Shown here one piece after another: positions 17,903-26,367 of a stretch of 60,869 nt of DNA. Location of the stretch: NCBI RefSeq assembly GCF_001883705.2, contig NZ_MDEQ02000036.1, positions 1 through 60,869 of the forward strand. Reading direction: 5' to 3'. The position numbers were made by a program, and so were the translations under genes. This DNA is from Burkholderia catarinensis. Its GTDB lineage: Bacteria > Pseudomonadota > Gammaproteobacteria > Burkholderiales > Burkholderiaceae. The notes below the pieces were generated by a model, which did not search any database, was not told the DNA's origin, and saw only the letters and a program-made list of their open reading frames with translations. The first letter of the stretch is position 1; the number at the start of each line of letters is the position of its first letter.

Positions 17903-18769
17903 TTATTGATGGTTAAACAGTGCGGAAAGCCCCCGATCACCCCCACCCTCTTCAATGGAGGACAGGATTCGCTCTCGTAACGCCTTCAGGATTCGAGGCT
18001 CTTGCCCGATATCTTCCTGAGATTGCTGAAACAGCTCGGTCGCTCGTGCGTAGATGTATAGGTCAGCACCCCTTGCCTGATAGTCTGAAGCCGCCACGGA
18101 CTCGAACAGACCTGCGATGAATTGGCTCTGACCTGCGATATAGGTTGGGATGAGGTCACGTATCTCGTCGATCGAAACACCAGAATTCACCACGAACCTG
18201 AGACCTTCCAGGAAGGCTGCGCCGGCACCAAAAACGAATGTGCCCGTCAACCCCGCATCGAGCACGTTCGGAACATCAGGCCGCGTACCAACGTATGTCG
18301 ATTGCGGCGCGATCTTTCGAAGAATGGGTTCGACTTCGCTCCAGATCTTCTCATCGCCCCCAAAAAGAACGACTGCACTCTCGCCACCGATATCGGGTGG
18401 GAAGCATTGAATCGTTCCGTTGACAAATTTTGCTCCAGCTCCAGTCACGATTTGATCCAGCTTCCGGACCTCGGACGGGCGCCCCGTTGCCAGATTGACA
18501 ACCGTTTTCCCTTTCAGGCGATCGCCCAATTCCTGGAAGTCTGCTGCAAGGTCGATCGGCGTTGCAGTCACCACGATGACAACGTCTGCCTGACCACAGG
18601 CTGCCGTGGCACTATCGGCAACTCGGGCCCCCAACTCCTGCATGCGCTTCGCCTTTTCCGCCTTTCTGTTCCAGACGACGACCTCCGCGCCATCTTCAAT
18701 CAGGCAGGCCGAAATGGCAGACCCCATGGCTCCCAGGCCCAGGACAGCAATCACTTTCTTCATTCGCAT
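17903..18769 (-). CDS. Imine reductase-like / 6PGDH-superfamily NAD(P)-dependent enzyme
   Basis: A 288-residue protein with a Rossmann motif (GLGAMGSA) and VWNRKAEKA typical of beta-hydroxyacid dehydrogenases and imine reductases. A mid-domain segment reads NGTIQCFPPDIGGESAVVLFG, matching the G-x-I-x-x-x-P-x-x-I-G pattern of imine reductases, and a helical dimerisation domain follows. It would reduce a C=N bond, or run the oxidation of an amine in reverse. The residue usually Asp or Tyr as proton donor in imine reductases appears to be Thr here (hand alignment). It is the first gene of an operon with the second PhyH gene, about 65 bp behind operator D. Confidence 0.8.
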   Translation of the reverse strand: MRMKKVIAVLGLGAMGSAISACLIEDGAEVVVWNRKAEKAKRMQELGARVADSATAACGQADVVIVVTATPIDLAADFQELGDRLKGKTVVNLATGRPSEVRKLDQIVTGAGAKFVNGTIQCFPPDIGGESAVVLFGGDEKIWSEVEPILRKIAPQSTYVGTRPDVPNVLDAGLTGTFVFGAGAAFLEGLRFVVNSGVSIDEIRDLIPTYIAGQSQFIAGLFESVAASDYQARGADLYIYARATELFQQSQEDIGQEPRILKALRERILSSIEEGGGDRGLSALFNHQ

Positions 18770-18831
18770 ACCCTATCGTTTTCGTTGACCACGCTACCAA
18801 CGGATATCTACGCTTCAAATCAACCACTCAA

Positions 18832-18854
18832 GTCATATGACTTGGTCATTTGAC
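18832..18854. promoter_or_regulatory. Regulon operator D (tandem)
   Basis: GTCATATGAC and GTCATTTGAC, both near-perfect palindromes, have centres exactly 13 bp apart. The pair lies about 65 bp upstream of the imine-reductase-like gene start. It is the clearest tandem site of the set. Confidence 0.75.
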
Positions 18855-19007
18855 TACAAAGCAAAGCACATGCCAGCCGGTTCCGTGTGTTCATCCTTGC
18901 CTGCATTGCGGCTGACGCGCCCTGGAGCGTGACGCGTGCCCTGGAGCGAGGAATCATCTGCACCAAGTGATGCTCGAAGGCCCGTTAGCGGTGCAGACGA
19001 ACAACCT

Positions 19008-19019
19008 GATCAAATGACC
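19008..19019. promoter_or_regulatory. Regulon operator E
   Basis: GATCAAATGACC is a single copy of the regulon palindrome. It lies about 18 bp before the 45-bp element that is also found beside operator K, so operator and element were duplicated together. Confidence 0.55.
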
Positions 19020-19036
19020 ATGTTTCCACAGCCACG

Positions 19037-19081
19037 AGTCTTATGCCGCAACAGGACATTTGGAATACGGGGTTTCCATTA
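19037..19081 (+). repeat. 45-bp element linked to operator E (copy 1)
   Basis: The segment begins AGTCTTATGC and ends GGGGTTTCCATTA. It matches 37216-37260 at 36 of 45 positions by hand count, without gaps. In both places it starts about 23 bp from the operator centre. TCTTAT could be a -10 box with the operator overlapping the -35 region, which would make this a duplicated repressor-controlled promoter. Its transcript is unknown. Confidence 0.55.
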
Positions 19082-19623
19082 GCACCATGATGAAAGCACG
19101 TCCCAAGCCAACGCAGCTCCACTCGTTCAACGCGACGCATGGCTGGCCTTTTCATGCATCCACGTTAGCTACCGTACCTGCGCACCTTCCGGAACAGCAT
19201 CGGCAAAGCAGGAGCCCGCGTGACACGCGATAAGCGGAGTGCCGCTCGATGTGCCGGATCGATGCCTGATGAATGAGTCCACCCTGGTTCCCGATGGATG
19301 CTGCCGAATCGCCTCGGCTTCGTGGTGTTCGCGTGGCGCCGCGACGCACCGACAACGCAACGCGGGTGCCGGACGAACTGGTTCCGACCGGTTGCATTGC
19401 AACGCGTCGACCGGCGCCCTTACCCGGCGCGGAGCGTCACGGGCATGCCCGGCAGATACCTGCGAACTGCATTTCTCGCGCCGCCAAAGCGTCGCAACAC
19501 CCATGCAGGACAATGCCTGACCGTTGCTTGCGGAATGCCGTCGATCGTCATGCTAATATCGCGGGATTCGACTACCCTGCACGGGTAGCACCTTGACGAA
19601 GACAAGAAACGGAGCTCTGGCCT

Positions 19624-20253
19624 ATGCAGAGAGTACGGGCTGAAGTCCGCCGCCAGGACCTCGTAGCGGCGACTGTCGCGGTTATTGCAGAGCACGGTGT
19701 GAAGGGAGCCACGACCCGTCGCATCGCCGAGGCTGCGGGTTGCCCGCTCGCTTCCCTGCACTACGTTTTTCACTCAAAGGACGAGCTGTTATTCGCCGTC
19801 TATGAGTCCTTGATCGACTTGATCCGTTCGGATAGCCCGGACGCTCCGGAGCACGGCACCCTGTCTGACCTGGCGGAGTTCAACCTGCGCTCCGTGATAG
19901 CCTGGTTCGAAGCAAATCCGGCATACGCAAAGACCCAGTCAGAATTGTATACATGGGCGCTCAGGCATCAGCCCGACGTGGCCATTGGCGCCCTTCGTAT
20001 ATCCCTGGAAGGCGCGCGCGCCAACCTGTCCTCCGCCGAGCCTCGCCCGGATGCCAAGGCGCTGGATGCCATCGCGCGGCTGACCATTATCCTGATCGAC
20101 GGGATACTTTTTTCATGGTTTGCCCAGGAAGATTCGAAACGTCTGGCGGCTGATGTCGACCACGCCAGCAAGATGCTGGCCTCCTATGCGGCAACACTTT
20201 CGGACGCTCGCCCTACCGCGAAGACCGCTCGCAAGTCAGCACGGAAGCAGTAA
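19624..20253 (+). CDS. TetR-family regulator 1 of the catabolic regulon
   Basis: A 209-residue TetR-type repressor. Its N-terminal DNA-binding domain contains GATTRRIAEAAGCPLASLHY (about residues 30-49), followed by VFHSKDELL. A helical effector domain and a basic tail (TAKTARKSARKQ) follow. GGAG ten bases before ATG 19624 supports the start. The recognition helix (CPLASLHYVFH) is identical to that of the TetR protein at 20847, so both likely bind the same DNA motif, for which GTCANNTGAC is the obvious candidate. The ligand is probably a pathway intermediate (inference). Confidence 0.9.
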   Translation: MQRVRAEVRRQDLVAATVAVIAEHGVKGATTRRIAEAAGCPLASLHYVFHSKDELLFAVYESLIDLIRSDSPDAPEHGTLSDLAEFNLRSVIAWFEANPAYAKTQSELYTWALRHQPDVAIGALRISLEGARANLSSAEPRPDAKALDAIARLTIILIDGILFSWFAQEDSKRLAADVDHASKMLASYAATLSDARPTAKTARKSARKQ

Positions 20254-20628
20254 GCTGCCGTGGCCTGTCCCGAGGCACCGACTCCCCCGGTCGGCCTCAC
20301 CGCAGCAACGTTCGCATCGTCTTTTCAATGTGTCTGCGCAGTTCGCGGCGCATGGCGCTTGCGACTTCGTCCCATGTGCCGCCCCACCTGCAAGCTCTGC
20401 TCGAAGGTGCTTTCAGCAACCATCACTCGCGCCGGACAACAACGGGCGTGACACGATGTACTGAGCACCGCTGACAATCCGGACAGACCGCTGCCAGGCA
20501 TCCCGCTTCAATACGGATAGAGAGACCCGATGCTCCAGGCAGGGGGCCCTCGGACTTACGTTGCGCCCCTCCCGCCCGCGGGTTTACCTCCATCGACAGC
20601 AGACCGTCGTCCACTTAACTTTGATTTG

Positions 20629-20651
20629 GTCAAACGATCAAGTCGTGCGAT
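20629..20651. promoter_or_regulatory. Regulon operator F (tandem)
   Basis: GTCAAACGAT and GTCGTGCGAT have centres 13 bp apart. The pair lies about 200 bp upstream of the second TetR gene. Confidence 0.55.
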
Positions 20652-20760
20652 CAAATTCTCTCGGCAGCGACTCAACCGGGCGAACCGGATCTTCAGAGCA
20701 CCAGCGACCCTGCTCGTCCATAGACAGACTTTCAAGAAGCCGACATAATTACAAGCTTTG

Positions 20761-20774
20761 TGGTCATTTGACCA
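20761..20774. promoter_or_regulatory. Regulon operator G, autoregulatory position
   Basis: TGGTCATTTGACCA is a perfect 14-bp palindrome about 72 bp before the second TetR start. This position suggests autoregulation. Confidence 0.7.
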
Positions 20775-20846
20775 TATATCACGGACGATCGCTACACGGC
20801 TATATGACGTGGACGGAAGAGGATTTTCGGGTACCGGAGTTTACCA

Positions 20847-21446
20847 ATGACAAGAGTTCGCGCTGCGTTGCGGCGACAAGACTTTGTTGACGCTGCCGTT
20901 GAGGTCATCGCTGCGCATGGCGTCGCTGGCGCCACAACGAGGCGAATCGCTCAAGCCGCGGGCTGCCCTCTGGCATCGCTGCATTATGTATTCCACACCA
21001 AGGACGATCTGTTCGACGCTGTTTACGAATCCTTGTTTGATCTTCTCGCCACGAACGTTCCCGCTGATAGTACATTTCAGTCTTTCGGCGAATTCGCCGG
21101 ATGGCAGTTGCGCAAGATGGTCGAATGGCTCGTGGAGAATCCATCGTACGCCCGAGCGCAGTCCGAACTGATACAGTGGGCAGCGCGTCATCGCCCGGAT
21201 TTCGCGTTGAGAACCTATGTCCAGACTGTCGAGCGAACGATCGCTTACTTCGGCAAGTGCGCCCCACAAGTCAGCAATGACATGATTGAACCCGTAGCCA
21301 GAATGAGCCTCATCCTGATCGACGGATTGCTTAGTAGTTGGCTTGCTGAACCGAATACCCGCAGGCTCAGGGCAAACCTGAATAGTGCGAGTTCAGCTTT
21401 GGAGGCGTTTGCAACCGCCATCTCGAACGCCGCAATACAGGCCTGA
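20847..21446 (+). CDS. TetR-family regulator 2 of the catabolic regulon
   Basis: A 199-residue paralogue of the TetR protein at 19624. It has the same DNA-binding segment (GATTRRIAQAAGCPLASLHY, then VFHTKDDLF) but a diverged effector domain, and it lacks the basic C-terminal tail. Two such proteins with the same recognition helix could bind neighbouring half-sites of the tandem operators or respond to different ligands (inference). Operator G just upstream suggests autoregulation. An 11-bp-stem terminator follows. Confidence 0.9.
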   Translation: MTRVRAALRRQDFVDAAVEVIAAHGVAGATTRRIAQAAGCPLASLHYVFHTKDDLFDAVYESLFDLLATNVPADSTFQSFGEFAGWQLRKMVEWLVENPSYARAQSELIQWAARHRPDFALRTYVQTVERTIAYFGKCAPQVSNDMIEPVARMSLILIDGLLSSWLAEPNTRRLRANLNSASSALEAFATAISNAAIQA

Positions 21447-21582
21447 AAATCGACACGGCGCATCATTGCGCCAAAAGCCGACAACCTGACAGAGCCCATG
21501 CAATGCATGCTCGCTCAGCACCCCGTCCCGTGGCAGGCCTCGATCTTGTCACCGTACCGTAGACGCACAACGGCACACTGCC

Positions 21583-21607
21583 GGGCGCCCATCCGAGATG
21601 GGCGCCC
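21583..21607. terminator. Bidirectional hairpin terminator
   Basis: GGGCGCCCATC-CGA-GATGGGCGCCC forms an 11-bp perfect stem with a 3-nt loop. It lies between the convergent TetR and aldehyde dehydrogenase genes. Confidence 0.7.
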
Positions 21608-21621
21608 GCCCTCGATTCCAG

Positions 21622-23082
21622 CTAGCTGACGGCGCCCGGCGTCGCGCCGAACATGGACTTCGTCTCCAGGAACTCCTCGATGCCGGCGTAGCCCCATTCT
21701 CGTCCATTGCCGGACTGCTTGTACCCACCGAACGGTGCCGCGATGTCGACGGCCGCACCGTTCAAATGCACCATCCCGGTCCGCAATTTTCTTGCGACAC
21801 GCTCCGCCTGTTCGATCGAGTCTCCATAGACGTAGCCGGACAATCCGTACGGCGAGTCGTTGGCGATGGCGACGGCGTCTGATTCATCCTGATAGGGGAT
21901 GATCACCAAGACGGGGCCGAAAATCTCCTCGGTTGCGATCTTCATGCGATTGTTCACGCGGCTGAAGATCGTCGGCTTGACGTAGTAGCCTCGTTCAAGC
22001 CCGGGCGGATTGCCGAGCCCGCCCGAGAGGAGCACTGCGCCCTCGTCGAGGCCAACCCGGATCATTTCCTGCACCTTTTGATGTTGACGCTGGTTCGCCA
22101 TGGGCCCCATTGTTGTACCGGGATCGCGCGGATCGCCGACTACGACCTGGCCGCACGCAGCGACTGCAATCTCTTCCGCCTCCTTGAGACGATGCTCCGG
22201 CACCAGCATTCGTGACGGCGCGGTGCATGTCTGACCGGAGTTGGCCATCATCTGGAGCACCCCGTGCGTGACGCCTTGCTGAAAGTTTTCACTATCCAGA
22301 ATGATGTTCGCCGATTTTCCGCCTAACTCCAGCGTCACCCTCTTGATCGTCGTCGCTGCTGCCTGAGCGACCTCCACGCCGGCGCTCGTCGAACCCGTAA
22401 GCGACACCATGTCGATGAGCGGGCTGGAAGCAATGGCCCTTCCCAAGCGCTGCCCGGAGCCCTGTACGAGATTGAACACACCGGGAGGTACGCCTGCCTT
22501 CTCAAGGATCTCGGCGAGAACGATTGCCGAGTACGGTGCATTCTGACTGGGCTTCAACACGATGGTGCAGCCCGCCACCAGCGCCGGCGCAACCTTGCAC
22601 ATGACCTGGTTCATTGGCCAGTTCCATGGCGTAATCAACCCGCAAACCCCCACCGGCTCCTTCACGATCCGCGACGTGCCTTGGGTCCGCTCGAACGGAT
22701 ACTGCTTTGCAACTTCCAGGGTCGTATGGAGGTGCCAGAGTCCCAGCGCGGCCTGAAGCGGACGAGAAATAGCGTCCATCGGTGCGCCCATCTCGAGCGT
22801 GATGGCGTCCGCCATATCCTGCAACCGCTCGGTGTATGCACCGATCACGCGTTCGACCATCTTGAGCCGCTCGACCAGGGGCGTGTTCGAGAATTCTGCA
22901 AAGGCGTCGCTCGCCGCCTTCGCAGCCAGGTTCACATCCGCTTCGTCGGAGAACAGCAACACCCCGGAGACTTCACCAGTCGCCGGATTGATGATTTCGT
23001 GCTCAATGCCGCCGTTCGCCGGCTCCACCCATCGCCCGCCGATGAACGCCCGGCGTAGATGGTCTGCTTCAAAAATTGGCAT
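21622..23082 (-). CDS. Aldehyde dehydrogenase family protein
   Basis: A 486-residue NAD(P)-dependent aldehyde dehydrogenase. The signatures are the TPWNWPMNQVMCKVAPAL segment, the glutamate motif LELGGKSANI, and the catalytic cysteine in MMANSGQTCTAPSRM. It oxidises an aldehyde to a carboxylic acid. It is divergent from the class IV transaminase gene with operators H and I between them. Deamination to an aldehyde followed by oxidation is therefore the likely sequence (inference). The second of two adjacent ATGs (protein MPIFEAD) is better placed behind GGAG. Confidence 0.94.
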   Translation of the reverse strand: MPIFEADHLRRAFIGGRWVEPANGGIEHEIINPATGEVSGVLLFSDEADVNLAAKAASDAFAEFSNTPLVERLKMVERVIGAYTERLQDMADAITLEMGAPMDAISRPLQAALGLWHLHTTLEVAKQYPFERTQGTSRIVKEPVGVCGLITPWNWPMNQVMCKVAPALVAGCTIVLKPSQNAPYSAIVLAEILEKAGVPPGVFNLVQGSGQRLGRAIASSPLIDMVSLTGSTSAGVEVAQAAATTIKRVTLELGGKSANIILDSENFQQGVTHGVLQMMANSGQTCTAPSRMLVPEHRLKEAEEIAVAACGQVVVGDPRDPGTTMGPMANQRQHQKVQEMIRVGLDEGAVLLSGGLGNPPGLERGYYVKPTIFSRVNNRMKIATEEIFGPVLVIIPYQDESDAVAIANDSPYGLSGYVYGDSIEQAERVARKLRTGMVHLNGAAVDIAAPFGGYKQSGNGREWGYAGIEEFLETKSMFGATPGAVS

Positions 23083-23166
23083 CATCCAGCTCCATGTCAG
23101 TTGGTCTCGGGGCGAGTCTTCAGTCTTCGGAATCGCCCGGGAAGATCCATACTATCGTCTTTTTTG

Positions 23167-23189
23167 ATCACTTGGCCAAGTCACGTGAC
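23167..23189. promoter_or_regulatory. Regulon operator H
   Basis: GTCACGTGAC is a perfect 10-bp palindrome, with a weak second copy (ATCACTTGGC) whose centre is 13 bp to the left. It is placed to control the aldehyde dehydrogenase gene. Confidence 0.55.
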
Positions 23190-23507
23190 TCAGTAATAAT
23201 CAGTATTGCCACCGGCACTTCAAAGTAAGACGCTCCAGGGAACGAACAGCAATGCTGTTGAAAAAGGTCTGCAGTAAGCACGACCGGACGACGATGAACA
23301 CGACCCCACGAGACGGCTTCCAGCGACGCTCACGCCGAGCGGAAGCCACTTTTCCTGGGCAGATCGGTTCGGTCTACCGGCGCAAACGTCCGACTACCGC
23401 CGGACGGTGAGTTCAAGCCTGCTCGTCGCTCGAGTACCCAAGCGTGCATCACAGAGGGTTAACCTTCATCGACAAGGAATTTTTCGAGCAATACTTTCTA
23501 CTACACG

Positions 23508-23530
23508 GTCATTTGATCAAGTCACACGAC
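23508..23530. promoter_or_regulatory. Regulon operator I (tandem)
   Basis: GTCATTTGAT and GTCACACGAC have centres 13 bp apart. The pair lies upstream of the class IV transaminase gene. Confidence 0.65.
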
Positions 23531-23649
23531 AGACTTTATCCCGGATAGTCAGGAAGTAAGCAATCCGCAAAGTAGCGCACCGCGATCCGGTCGCTTTTTG
23601 ACGTCAACGTCGAACGACAACTCTCCTTCAGGAGCGAAAGGTAATTACC

Positions 23650-24630
23650 ATGGCAATCATTCAAGTACAGCAGATCATGCATGAGAACCCGTTGCATGCT
23701 CGCGCTCCACATGAATCGCGCTACGAAGATGGCAGTGCTTTCTGTGACGGCAACTATGTCCCCATCACCGAAGCGACCGTCCCGCTCGTTGACGCGGGAT
23801 TCCTGCATGCCGACGCTGCCTACGATGTCGTCACCGTCTCGCGAGGCAACTTCTTCCGGCTCGACGATCACCTCAGCCGCATGGAAGAGTCGTCAGCGAA
23901 ATTCTTCCTCGAGAATCCGTTCAATCGCGATCAGGTCAAGGAGATTCTCCACAATCTCGTGCGAAACGCCGGCCTGAAGGACGCGTACGTCTGGTGGTGC
24001 GTCACCCGCGGCCCCCTGAGCGTCGATCGCCGCGACCGCAGCGCGATGAAGAACGCCATGTTTGCCTTTGCCGTGCCGTTCTTCTTCCAGGCGGACGACG
24101 AGATCCGCACGCGAGGCTCGAACCTGCTGATCAGCAAGCGGTACAACCGGATTTCCGCGAAGGCTGTCGATCCGACGGCCAAGAACTTCCACTGGATGGA
24201 CATGAAGCTCGCCCTCTTCGAGGCCATGACACAGGAAAAGGACTGGGCGATTCTGGTCGATGAAAGCGACAACCTCACCGAAGCAGCCGGTGCGAACGTC
24301 TTTTTCATCAAGAACGGGGAGCTCTATACCCCCGCTGAAGGCTGCCTGTTGGGCATCACGCGCCAGAGCGTCTTCGATATCGCCGCCGAGCTCGGCCTCA
24401 AGGTGAACATCGGCAAGTACACCGCGACCCAGTTGCGCGAGGCCGACGAGGCATTCACCTCGTCGTCGGCAGGCGGGATCATGCCCATCAGCGCCGTCGA
24501 CGACCAACCGCTTGGCAACCGCAACGGCCCCGGCCCGATCTCCGAGAAGATTCACAACCTCTACTGGGAGAAGCGCTGGGCCGGATGGCACGCGCAGCCG
24601 GCTGAATACTTCTCGTCGGTCCCGGCATAA
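23650..24630 (+). CDS. Class IV PLP transaminase, (R)-amine-transaminase-like
   Basis: A 326-residue fold-type IV aminotransferase. It contains FLHADAAYDVVTVSRGNFFR with RLDDHLSR, the PLP lysine Lys178 (VDPTAKNFHWMD) and the cofactor-binding Glu211 (NLTEAAGANVF). These passages resemble Arthrobacter-type (R)-selective amine transaminases (FLHSDLTYDVVHV and VDPTIKNYQWGD, recalled) more than IlvE or D-alanine transaminase. The expected role is removal of an amino group from an amine to give an aldehyde or ketone for the divergent aldehyde dehydrogenase. AGGAG and AAAGG lie upstream of ATG 23650, behind operator I. A hairpin terminator follows. Class assignment is firm; substrate type is inferred. 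Confidence 0.88.
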   Translation: MAIIQVQQIMHENPLHARAPHESRYEDGSAFCDGNYVPITEATVPLVDAGFLHADAAYDVVTVSRGNFFRLDDHLSRMEESSAKFFLENPFNRDQVKEILHNLVRNAGLKDAYVWWCVTRGPLSVDRRDRSAMKNAMFAFAVPFFFQADDEIRTRGSNLLISKRYNRISAKAVDPTAKNFHWMDMKLALFEAMTQEKDWAILVDESDNLTEAAGANVFFIKNGELYTPAEGCLLGITRQSVFDIAAELGLKVNIGKYTATQLREADEAFTSSSAGGIMPISAVDDQPLGNRNGPGPISEKIHNLYWEKRWAGWHAQPAEYFSSVPA

Positions 24631-24947
24631 GCCGGAAGCCACTCGAAAGCGGCGCGCGTATGGAGCCGGTCCGGTCTGACAAGCCACATCCTGCTTCGGC
24701 GGGCGCCCAATTGCTGCATGTATTAGCGATACCGCCCGGCACGCCACAAGGGTGCCGGGCAATACGAACGCCAGCGTGACGACGATGACCTGGAGTTCGT
24801 CGATTCAATAAAACAAAGCACGAACGCACCTTCATTCATTTCGCATAGCTAAAAAACGGACAGAACTTCAAGACCGTTCATCCGCATTCGCTCATGCACA
24901 ACCCTTTGGCGGGCGCACGTTACCTGGTCAAGGTCAAGGAGATAGCC
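24631..24947. other. Intergenic region before the envelope module
   Basis: Contains the terminator at 24734-24760. The remainder is leader sequence for the DUF1329 gene. No regulon operator was found here. Confidence 0.55.
24734..24760 (+). terminator. Hairpin terminator after the transaminase
   Basis: GCCCGGCAC and GTGCCGGGC form a 9-bp stem around a 9-nt loop, about 100 bp after the transaminase stop. Confidence 0.55.
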
Positions 24948-26351
24948 GTGGTCAAGACTCATGCTTTCAAGAAATCTGCTTCGCTCATCCGATCGGCAGC
25001 GAAATTGTCCGTCATCGCTTCCGCGGTCGCGATGTCTTTGACCGGGGCGCTGGCGGAAGGTACGGATGCATCTCATACGCCGTCGGGCGCCGAAGTCGCC
25101 GGCACCGCGAATGGAATTCCCGCATGGACGCCTGTAGGCAACGTCGGAGCGGGCTGGACTTACGGCAAGCGTCGCGCGGATTTCTTCAAATACAAGTCCG
25201 ACAAACCCTTGTACACGATCGACTCCAGCAATGTCGACAAGTACGCGGACAAGCTCAATCCGGGCCAAATTGCGCTGTTGAAGAACCTGAAGGGCTTCAC
25301 GATGCCGGTCTATCCGTCCCGGCGCACGTGTGGCGCCCCCGATTTCGTCGCGGAGAATACGAAGAACAACGTGGGCTTCGCCAAGATGTCGGCGGACGGA
25401 TCGGAAATCGCCGACGCGCATCTTCCCGGCTACCCGTTCCCTGCGCCCAAGACCGGCGCGGAAGTGATGTGGAACGCGAAGCTGCACTATCGCGGCGCCG
25501 GTATCGAGATGCGCGACATCATCACGGTCGTCTCCCCCCGGAAGGGTGCGTCCGACTGGATCAAGAATGTGTCCGACGCGTGGATCTACCAGCCGTGGGG
25601 TGACAAATCCGGCACGACGTTCGCGAAGATCAATCAAGTCGAAGGCAACGCCTACTACGCGTACAAGTCCCCGGCGGCAATTGCCGGCCAGGCCGCGATC
25701 TTTACGACCTACGCAGGCAAGCCGACCGAAGTCTTCTACTACTTCCCTGGGCAGCGCCGAACCCGTCGCATGCCGTCGTATGCCTACGATGCGCCCCAGA
25801 TCGGCTTCGACAACCAGTACAACATGGATGAAGCGCTGGTCTTCTCCGGACAGACGGACCGATTCTCCTGGAAGCTGCTCGGCAAGAAGGAAATGATCGT
25901 TACCTATAACGACCTGGGCATGTACGACTTCGCGGATAAATTCGAAGATGCCTACGGCCCCGACTTCGTGAACCCGTCGAAGCGTCGCTACGAACTCCAT
26001 CGCGTGTGGGTCGTGGAAGCCACGGTCAAGCAGGGGATGCGCCATACCGCTCCCAAGCGCCTCTTCTACGTCGACGAAGACAGCTGGAGCTACCTCGGCG
26101 CGGTGGATTACGACGCGCAGGGCAACATCTCGAAGGTCCGCGAGGGTTACATCATTCCGGTGTATGAGACGGGGAGCTGCGACACGCTCGCATTCGCTCA
26201 ATACAACCTCGTCGACGGCCGGTACCTCGTGGACGGTTCGATGCTCGCGGCCGGTCGGGACGCGAAGTGGTCGGTCGACTCGTCGGCGGACCAACACTAC
26301 AAGCCGAGCTTCTACAACGCCGATAATCTCCGTGCGTTGAGCGAGCGTTGA
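24948..26351 (+). CDS. DUF1329 envelope protein
   Basis: A 467-residue secreted protein with a signal peptide (LSVIASAVAMSLTGALAEG) and the DUF1329 pattern (LPGYPFPAPKTGAEVMWNAK and RRMPSYAYDAPQIGFDNQ). Proteins of this family are linked with DUF1302 proteins and MMPL-type RND transporters in clusters for hydrophobic compounds; a LolB-like lipid-carrier fold has been suggested. I chose the GTG at 24948, seven bases after AAGGAG. The upstream ATG at 24894 lacks such a site. It is the first gene of a four-gene operon with DUF1302, RND and YCF48-like genes. Confidence 0.9.
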   Translation: MVKTHAFKKSASLIRSAAKLSVIASAVAMSLTGALAEGTDASHTPSGAEVAGTANGIPAWTPVGNVGAGWTYGKRRADFFKYKSDKPLYTIDSSNVDKYADKLNPGQIALLKNLKGFTMPVYPSRRTCGAPDFVAENTKNNVGFAKMSADGSEIADAHLPGYPFPAPKTGAEVMWNAKLHYRGAGIEMRDIITVVSPRKGASDWIKNVSDAWIYQPWGDKSGTTFAKINQVEGNAYYAYKSPAAIAGQAAIFTTYAGKPTEVFYYFPGQRRTRRMPSYAYDAPQIGFDNQYNMDEALVFSGQTDRFSWKLLGKKEMIVTYNDLGMYDFADKFEDAYGPDFVNPSKRRYELHRVWVVEATVKQGMRHTAPKRLFYVDEDSWSYLGAVDYDAQGNISKVREGYIIPVYETGSCDTLAFAQYNLVDGRYLVDGSMLAAGRDAKWSVDSSADQHYKPSFYNADNLRALSER

Positions 26352-26367
26352 CAGGGGCCGAAACAAA

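Larger units (their letters stand above)
18770..19623. other. Control region between the imine-reductase operon and TetR
   Basis: No gene is supported in this 850-bp divergent region. It holds operator D next to the imine-reductase-like start, operator E at 19008, and a 45-bp element (19037-19081) duplicated at 37216-37260. Confidence 0.6.
20254..20846. other. Intergenic region between the two TetR genes
   Basis: About 590 bp containing regulon operators F (20629-20651) and G (20761-20774) upstream of the second TetR gene. Nothing else is recognisable. Confidence 0.6.
23083..23649. other. Divergent control region, aldehyde dehydrogenase / transaminase
   Basis: No gene is supported. Operator H (23167-23189) lies about 85 bp upstream of the aldehyde dehydrogenase start. 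Operator I (23508-23530) lies about 120 bp upstream of the transaminase start. Confidence 0.6.
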
